Assembly: GCA_027306715.1 (NCBI GenBank)
Contig: DAHUZG010000392.1
Location: 1 to 5,763, forward strand
Length of the DNA: 5,763 nucleotides
Direction: 5' to 3'
Origin: Acidimicrobiaceae bacterium
GTDB taxonomy: Bacteria > Actinomycetota > Acidimicrobiia > Acidimicrobiales > Bog-793
The notes below the pieces were generated by a model. That model did no database searches, was not told the DNA's origin, and saw nothing but the letters and a program-made list of their open reading frames with translations. Below, in pieces: positions 1 through 3,407 of this stretch (position 1 is its first letter; every line of letters starts with the position of its first letter). A program made the position numbers and the translations under genes.

Positions 1-144
1 TGTCGAGGACGGCTCGCCTTCGAGCACCAGCGGGAGGAGGTCGGCGCGGGCGGCGTAGATGGCGGCCGTCAGGCCCGCAGGGCCTGACCCGAGGATGATC
101 ACCTCTCGCCTCGTCGCGTCCGCCTCGCGGTCGCGTGTCTGCAT
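1..144 (-). CDS. trxB: Thioredoxin reductase TrxB, N-terminal fragment (continues past left edge)
   Basis: TrxB is the FAD-dependent enzyme that reduces thioredoxin with NADPH in the cytoplasm. Only the first 48 codons are visible; the rest lies beyond base 1. Translation from the ATG at 144 gives a short polar leader (MQTRDREADATRRE), then the FAD-binding strand and dinucleotide loop VIILGSGPAGLTAAIYAAR at about residues 15-33, containing the family's GSGPAG (GxGxxG) motif. It continues with DLLPLVLEG, the next beta strand of the Rossmann fold. The start is well supported: a perfect AGGAGG Shine-Dalgarno lies at 150-155, 5 nt upstream. The NADPH-binding domain and the CxxC active site are not in the window. 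Presence of trxB after the MurJ region fits the conserved actinobacterial origin-proximal order. Other FAD-dependent pyridine-nucleotide oxidoreductases share the GxGxxG loop, but the GLTAAIYAARA stretch and the gene neighbourhood favour TrxB. Confidence 0.9.
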   Translation of the reverse strand, partial: MQTRDREADATRREVIILGSGPAGLTAAIYAARADLLPLVLEGEPSST

Positions 145-149
145 CGCGC

Positions 150-155
150 CCTCCT
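150..155 (-). promoter_or_regulatory. Ribosome binding site of trxB
   Basis: A perfect AGGAGG on the minus strand sits 5 nt before the ATG at 144 and fixes the trxB start. It is the strongest Shine-Dalgarno close to a start in this window. Confidence 0.85.
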
Positions 156-211
156 CGTCTGCTACCGCAGAGCATGCACCCTACGGGCGGCTCGCCGGCC
201 GGCGCGAGATG

Positions 212-586
212 TCAGCGAGTCGCCCTGCTCGCCCGCCGGTTGCCCACCGAGAGCACCAACGCCCCGAGGAGGACGAAGATTCCGCCGGCGACGCAGTAGG
301 TCGCCCACATCCGGTGCCCGACCGCGAGGTTGTTGAACAGCCGGGCGAGGCCGACAGCGCCCAGCACTGCCATCCCGATCACCGTCCCGAGCACCGTGAG
401 GCCGATCATCACGGCCGCGGCGACGATCATCGCCGGGCGGACCGAGCGGTCGCGCACGACGGCGACGCCGGTGGCGACGAGGCCGGTGAGCTGAGTCGCC
501 CAGTCGCGTTGGGGCCCGGACTGCGTCGGCCCGGCGCTGTCGCCTGCCGCGCCCGTGCCGTGCCGAGGTCGAACGGGGCCAGCCAT
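212..586 (-). CDS. Small two-helix membrane protein, function unknown
   Basis: I do not recognise a family for this 124-residue protein. Residues 1-30 are polar and rich in Gly, Pro and Arg, with no signal-peptide look. Residues 31-50 include TQLTGLVATGVAVVRDRSV, a possibly amphipathic stretch. Two hydrophobic segments follow at about 52-80 (PAMIVAAAVMIGLTVLG...) and 93-115 (MWATYCVAGGIFVLLG...). They are separated by a short ARLFNNLAVGHR loop, and the protein ends in a basic tail, RRASRATR. By the positive-inside rule both ends are probably cytoplasmic. The layout resembles small holin-like or phage-shock-type membrane proteins, but no motif decides it. It lies between degV (51-nt gap) and trxB (67-nt gap), all on one strand. 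No clear Shine-Dalgarno precedes the ATG at 586; instead a TANNNT box lies 7 nt upstream, suggesting a leaderless transcript. Open reading frame, hydrophobic pattern and strand agreement support a real gene. Confidence 0.75.
   Translation of the reverse strand: MAGPVRPRHGTGAAGDSAGPTQSGPQRDWATQLTGLVATGVAVVRDRSVRPAMIVAAAVMIGLTVLGTVIGMAVLGAVGLARLFNNLAVGHRMWATYCVAGGIFVLLGALVLSVGNRRASRATR
258..283 (-). promoter_or_regulatory. Candidate SigR/SigH-type (thiol-stress ECF sigma) promoter for trxB
   Basis: On the minus strand GGAAT (283-279) is followed by exactly 18 nt and then GTT (260-258), preceded by C. This matches the known Streptomyces SigR consensus GGAAT-N18-cGTT; mycobacterial SigH recognises a near-identical site. 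Streptomyces trxBA is a classic SigR target, so the position upstream of trxB makes sense. A transcript would start near 250 and carry a leader of about 105 nt. The site lies inside the 3' part of the preceding membrane-protein gene, so the bases also encode Gly-Ile-Phe and following residues and could match by chance. No SigR homologue can be seen here. Confidence 0.4.
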
Positions 587-593
587 CGCCGTA

Positions 594-599
594 AGACTA
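594..599 (-). promoter_or_regulatory. Possible -10 element of a leaderless promoter before the small membrane-protein gene
   Basis: On the minus strand TAGTCT (599-594) fits the actinobacterial -10 pattern TANNNT and lies exactly 7 nt before the ATG at 586. This is the spacing expected if transcription starts at the A of the start codon. Absence of a usable Shine-Dalgarno agrees with a leaderless mRNA. No -35 hexamer is recognisable; the region 17 nt upstream is a GGGGC-rich run. Confidence 0.3.
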
Positions 600-614
600 G
601 TGATCCTGCCGCCG

Positions 615-628
615 CCCCGCCCCGCCCC
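615..628 (-). repeat. Triple GGGGC run in the degV to membrane-protein gap
   Basis: The minus strand reads GGGG-C-GGGG-C-GGGG (628-615), followed by GGCGG. This leaves three 4-G tracts separated by single C residues, 10 nt after the degV stop. It is one tract short of a canonical three-tier G-quadruplex, but enough for a two-tier one using the following GG pairs. In DNA this rich in GC such a run may be mere composition. Confidence 0.5.
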
Positions 629-637
629 GTCGAGCCG

Positions 638-1501
638 TCAGCCGTTCGGGCGCTGGCGCTGCAGGCAGATGCCGATCGTTCCCTTGCCGGTGTGGGACCC
701 GATCACAGGACCGATGTAGGAGACGATCGTCTCTTCGCGGGAATACACCTTGGCGACCATCGCCAGGAACTCGTCGAGATCGTCAGCAGCGGCGTGGACG
801 ACGGCGAGGCGCTCGATCGGTCGGGCGGCGGCAAGCTTGTCTACGAGATAGGCCAGCGAGCGGGAGCGGGTGCGCTGGCGAGACTCGGGCTCGACGACAC
901 CGTCGCGGACCTCGATCACCGGTTTGATGGAGAGGAGCGAGCCGAGAAGCGACTGCGCGGCACCGATCCGGCCTCCCCTGCGCAGGCTCTCCAAGCTGTC
1001 GAGCGTGCCGAACACCTCTGTCCGCCCGATCGCCTCGCGCACCGTGTCGGCACAGGCAGCGGGCTCCCCGCCGGCGCTGGCAGCGGCCACGATCGCCAGC
1101 AGGCCCTCGCCCATGGTGGCGAACCGGGAGTCGATGACCTCGACGGCGATCGTTCCCTTGACCTCCTCGGCGCCGGCGAGCGCCGACTGATATGTCGCCG
1201 ACAGCGCCGACGAGAGCGTGATGCAGACCACGCCCTGGGCGCCCTGCTCGGCGGCGGCCAGGAAGGCGTCGCCAAAGGCGCCCGGCGAGGGTGCCGACGT
1301 CGCGGGCAGGTCGGGGCTGCTGGCGCAGCGCTGCCAGAAGGAGGCGCCGTCGAGGCGGCGCAGCTCTTCGGGGCCCACCGGGCCGAGTCGCACGTCGAGC
1401 GGGACGATGGCGATCCCGAGCTCGGAAGCGAGCGCCGGCGGGAGATCGCTGGCGCTGTCGGTGACGATCGCGGTCCTGACGCCTTCTGCCCTGCTCTCCA
1501 C
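638..1501 (-). CDS. DegV/FakB-family fatty-acid-binding protein
   Basis: Proteins of this family hold a single fatty acid; the characterised FakB members present it to the kinase FakA for phosphorylation, feeding exogenous fatty acids into membrane lipids. The 287-residue length matches the usual ~280. Visible signatures: TDSASDLP (14-21), the DegV N-terminal motif; TSAPSPGAF (68-76); LSSALSATYQSA (96-107); VIDSRFATMGEGL (122-134); LDSLESLRRGGRIG (167-180) running into LLSIKPVIEV; and IGPVIGSHTGKG (263-274) near the C-terminus. Thr68, Ser98 and His270 lie in the motifs that contact the lipid carboxylate in known FakB proteins. The frame is open further upstream to 1828, but that would overlap the murJ end. 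I chose GTG 1501 because it directly precedes the family N-terminus and has an AAGGAGG Shine-Dalgarno 9 nt upstream. No fakA is in the window. It is soluble and probably cytoplasmic; which lipid it binds cannot be read from sequence. Confidence 0.93.
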   Translation of the reverse strand: MESRAEGVRTAIVTDSASDLPPALASELGIAIVPLDVRLGPVGPEELRRLDGASFWQRCASSPDLPATSAPSPGAFGDAFLAAAEQGAQGVVCITLSSALSATYQSALAGAEEVKGTIAVEVIDSRFATMGEGLLAIVAAASAGGEPAACADTVREAIGRTEVFGTLDSLESLRRGGRIGAAQSLLGSLLSIKPVIEVRDGVVEPESRQRTRSRSLAYLVDKLAAARPIERLAVVHAAADDLDEFLAMVAKVYSREETIVSYIGPVIGSHTGKGTIGICLQRQRPNG

Positions 1502-1510
1502 CCCTCGACC

Positions 1511-1517
1511 CCTCCTT
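1511..1517 (-). promoter_or_regulatory. Ribosome binding site deciding the degV start
   Basis: AAGGAGG on the minus strand, 9 nt before the GTG at 1501. It supports this start over the longer upstream open frame, whose extra ~109 residues are Arg/Gly-rich and unlike the DegV family. Confidence 0.75.
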
Positions 1518-1601
1518 CTGCTGGCTGGCGACGCGAGCGCCGTTGCCCGGCCGCCAGGCCGCCCGTGCTCGACCGGCGACTGCCCGATCGCAGCACCAAC
1601 C

Positions 1602-1625
1602 CGCCCGCGCCGCCTGTCGCGGGCG
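1602..1625 (-). terminator. All-G:C hairpin between murJ and degV, possible terminator or attenuator
   Basis: The minus strand contains CGCCCGCG, an 8-nt loop, then CGCGGGCG: a perfect 8-bp stem made only of G:C pairs, starting about 60 nt after the murJ stop. No T-run follows, so it is not a classic intrinsic terminator, but actinobacterial terminators often lack the U-tract. It could end or attenuate murJ transcription, or stabilise its 3' end. Stems of this size are easier to find by chance at this GC content. Confidence 0.4.
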
Positions 1626-1641
1626 CCGCCGGCGAGCTCGA

Positions 1642-1660
1642 GGCGACCGGTGACGGTCCC
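1642..1660 (-). other. Small inverted repeat beside the GGGTTA cluster
   Basis: Minus strand GACCG-TCAC-CGGTC forms a 5-bp stem with a 4-nt loop (1658-1645), extendable by two G:C pairs across a one-base bulge. Its first G residues belong to the last G-tract of the neighbouring repeat cluster, so hairpin and quadruplex would compete for the same bases. Weak on its own. Confidence 0.3.
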
Positions 1661-1690
1661 TAACCCGTGCCCATAACCCGTGCCTAACCC
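1658..1690 (-). repeat. Three GGGTTA direct repeats with G-quadruplex motif after the murJ stop
   Basis: The minus strand carries GGGTTA at 1690-1685, 1679-1674 and 1666-1661, followed by a further GGG at 1660-1658. Two units extend to GGCACGGGTTA (1684-1674) and GGGCACGGGTTA (1672-1661). The G-tracts at 1679, 1672, 1666 and 1660 give GGG-N4-GGG-N3-GGG-N3-GGG, a canonical three-tier quadruplex pattern on the transcribed-RNA sense. A fifth GGG lies 8 nt upstream. The first GGGTTA overlaps the murJ stop codon (TAG at 1686-1684). Possible roles are a 3' RNA structure, a pause or attenuation site, or direct-repeat operators for degV. Confidence 0.75.
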
Positions 1691-3384
1691 GGTTTCCGGC
1701 GCTGCCGCTGGCGTCCGGTACGCCCGTGACGGCGGGAAGTCTGCCAGGCCGAGATCGACCCCGCGACGCCGGCTGTGCCGAGGTAGGCGGCGGCACCGGC
1801 GAGCACTGCGAGGATCAGGCGCGCCCATCCGAGCAGGCCGCCGCCGGTCCCGACGACGGCCTCGACGAGGGCCACGACGAGGGCCATCAGAACGCTGAGA
1901 ACGAGGGTACGGAACGTCGAGAGCAGCAGGGCCCGGCCGCCGATCGAGCCGAGCCGCTCCCGCAGCACCACCAAAGCGGCGACTGCGGCCACGCAGTAGG
2001 CGGCGGTGTAGGCCAGCGCCAGCCCCCGCACCCCGAGCGAAGTGCGGTAGAGCAACAACGCGACGAGGAGATTCGTCCCGTTCTCGAGCACGTAGAGAAC
2101 AAAGGCGGTGCGGGTGTCCTGCATCGACTGGAAGGTCCGGATCGCCAGCAGGTACACCGAGAAGGCGGGCAGCCCGAGGGCGAACATGGCGAGCACCGCC
2201 CCTGTTGTCGCCGCCGCCCCCGAGGACTCGTTGCCGTGGAGCAGGGTGAGATCCACGATCGGTCGAGCGAGCAGCAGGTAGCCGACGGCCGCAGGCATGA
2301 TCAGGGCCAGCGTCTGGCGCGTCGCTGCGCCGAGCCGAGCTCCGAGGTCGGCCAACCGACCCTCGCTGAACAGCCGCGCCAGTTCGGGGGTGGCGACGTT
2401 CACCACCGACACTGCGACGATCCCGAAGGGTAGTTGGAAGAACGTGTATGCATACGTGTAGGCGCTGACGCCGCCGCGACCGGTTTGGAAGGCCAGGACC
2501 TGGACGACGAACACGGCGATCTGGTTGGCTGCGACGAAGCCGAGGGTCCAGCCGGAGAGCTGCAGGATCGTCCGCACGGCCGGGTCTCGCGGCTGCCAGG
2601 TGAAGCGCCAGCGCAGGCCGGCGCCGCGAAGTGCCGGCGCCAGCGCCAGCGCCTGGGCGGCGACGCCGAGCGTCGTCCCGATGCCGACGAACCAGACGAG
2701 GTCGGCGTGGTGCTCCAGATAGGCGACGGTGGCGTGGTGCCCGGCAAGGGCGGCGAACGTGGCGAGGACGACGATGCTGACGAGGTTGTTCACCACCGGG
2801 GCGAAGCCGACGGAGGCAAAGCGGTGCCGGGTGGCGAGCATCGCCGAGATGAGGCTGATGGCGCCGTAGAAGGCGAGCTGCGGCGCGAACAGTCGCAGCA
2901 GCATCACTGCCAGCGCCCGCTCGCCGGGTGAGGTCGAGCCGATCGTGTAAGCGTCGATGATGAACGGTGCTGCCAGCTCGAAGACGACGGTGGCGACGAG
3001 CAGCAGCACTGCTGAGCAGCTGACGACGGCCGAGATCGATTGCTCCGCCTCACCCGCGGAACGCGTCGCCAGGCGGTCGACGAAGACCGGGACGAAGGTC
3101 GCCGCCAGGATCCCACCGAGCACGAGGTCGTGGACCATGTTGGGCGTGTTGTTGGCGAGGTTGAAGGCGTCGCCGAGCGCCCCACCGCCGAGGGCGTAGG
3201 CGATCGTGACGAGGCGCAGCAACCCGGTGAGACGTGAGAGAGCCGTGCCGGCGGCAGTGAGCAGCGTGGCGCGGTCGGCACCGCCGCGTGGCGGCTCGCC
3301 GGCGCCGCTTGTCGCGCCGGCGCCGCTTGTCGCGCCGGCGCGTGGTCGCGAGGGCGAGCTGGGGAACGACAGGGAGCGGCTCAC
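1684..3384 (-). CDS. murJ: Lipid II flippase MurJ (MviN family)
   Basis: MurJ is the essential membrane flippase that moves lipid II across the cytoplasmic membrane for peptidoglycan synthesis. The 566-residue protein has a polar N-terminal tail (1-36) and about 14 hydrophobic segments between 41 and 545. It ends in a basic tail, SRRHGRTGRQRQRRKPG. Family motifs: SRLTGLLRLVTIAYALG (50-66) on TM1; DAFNLANNTPNMVHDLVLGG (72-91) then AATFVPVF, the MurJ TM2 signature; FFQLPFGIVAVSVVNVATPE (315-334); and GLPAFSVYLLAIRTFQSMQD (404-423), matching the conserved TM10-11 region. The start is a GTG, the only ATG/GTG before TM1; it has no good Shine-Dalgarno, but lies 19 nt after the DUF6049 stop and appears coupled to it. 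Unlike mycobacterial MurJ it has no C-terminal pseudokinase-like and extracellular domains: the protein ends after the last helix. The N-terminal tail is Ser/Gly/Pro-rich and contains an exact duplication, GATSGAGATSGA. Confidence 0.95.
   Translation of the reverse strand: MSRSLSFPSSPSRPRAGATSGAGATSGAGEPPRGGADRATLLTAAGTALSRLTGLLRLVTIAYALGGGALGDAFNLANNTPNMVHDLVLGGILAATFVPVFVDRLATRSAGEAEQSISAVVSCSAVLLLVATVVFELAAPFIIDAYTIGSTSPGERALAVMLLRLFAPQLAFYGAISLISAMLATRHRFASVGFAPVVNNLVSIVVLATFAALAGHHATVAYLEHHADLVWFVGIGTTLGVAAQALALAPALRGAGLRWRFTWQPRDPAVRTILQLSGWTLGFVAANQIAVFVVQVLAFQTGRGGVSAYTYAYTFFQLPFGIVAVSVVNVATPELARLFSEGRLADLGARLGAATRQTLALIMPAAVGYLLLARPIVDLTLLHGNESSGAAATTGAVLAMFALGLPAFSVYLLAIRTFQSMQDTRTAFVLYVLENGTNLLVALLLYRTSLGVRGLALAYTAAYCVAAVAALVVLRERLGSIGGRALLLSTFRTLVLSVLMALVVALVEAVVGTGGGLLGWARLILAVLAGAAAYLGTAGVAGSISAWQTSRRHGRTGRQRQRRKPG
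3301..3341 (-). repeat. 18-bp in-frame tandem repeat in the murJ N-terminal tail
   Basis: Two identical 18-bp units (3301-3318 and 3319-3336) plus 5 more matching bases. Each unit encodes Gly-Ala-Thr-Ser-Gly-Ala in the murJ frame, in the cytoplasmic tail before TM1. The exact DNA identity suggests recent slippage duplication; unit loss or gain would keep the frame. Confidence 0.9.
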
Positions 3385-3407
3385 GCGCTCACGGTGCCGG
3401 CCCTCAC
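3381..3407 (-). CDS. 8-codon mini-ORF bridging the DUF6049 stop and murJ start (possible coupling relay)
   Basis: On the minus strand a GTG at 3407 overlaps the DUF6049 stop as GTGA and opens an 8-codon frame (VRAGTVSA). Its TGA (3383-3381) overlaps the murJ start as GTGA. A second in-frame GTG lies at 3392. Ribosomes ending the upstream gene could reinitiate here, terminate on the murJ start codon and reinitiate again. This would explain how murJ is translated without a clear Shine-Dalgarno. The peptide itself is unlikely to matter. GTGA overlaps are common in high-GC genomes, so chance is possible. Confidence 0.3.
   Translation of the reverse strand: MRAGTVSA

Noticed and set aside
191..208. 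Inverted repeat CTCGC...GCGAG with an inner 12-bp palindrome, just after the small membrane gene, as a terminator
   Set aside because: The pairing is only 5 bp with an 8-nt loop or needs a bulge, there is no T-run, and such GC palindromes are frequent at this composition. A trxB transcript from 258-283 would also have to pass through it.
1502..1600. A sigma-70-type promoter for degV
   Set aside because: A TTGGTG resembling a -35 box is present (1599-1594, minus strand), but no A/T-containing -10 box follows at a suitable distance.
59..1663. A 534-codon plus-strand open frame across trxB, the membrane-protein gene and degV
   Set aside because: It lies antisense to three genes with clear protein signatures, is rich in Arg, Gly, Asp and Pro with no domain, and is the usual shadow frame of a high-GC coding strand.
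1502..1828. Upstream extension of the degV frame to 1828
   Set aside because: It would overlap the 3' end of murJ by 145 nt and add about 109 low-quality residues absent from the DegV family; GTG 1501 has a good Shine-Dalgarno.
1726..2931. Plus-strand open frames of 235 and 165 codons antisense to murJ
   Set aside because: They are antisense to strongly conserved MurJ codons, with Glu/Gly/Arg/Gln-biased composition and no recognisable motif.
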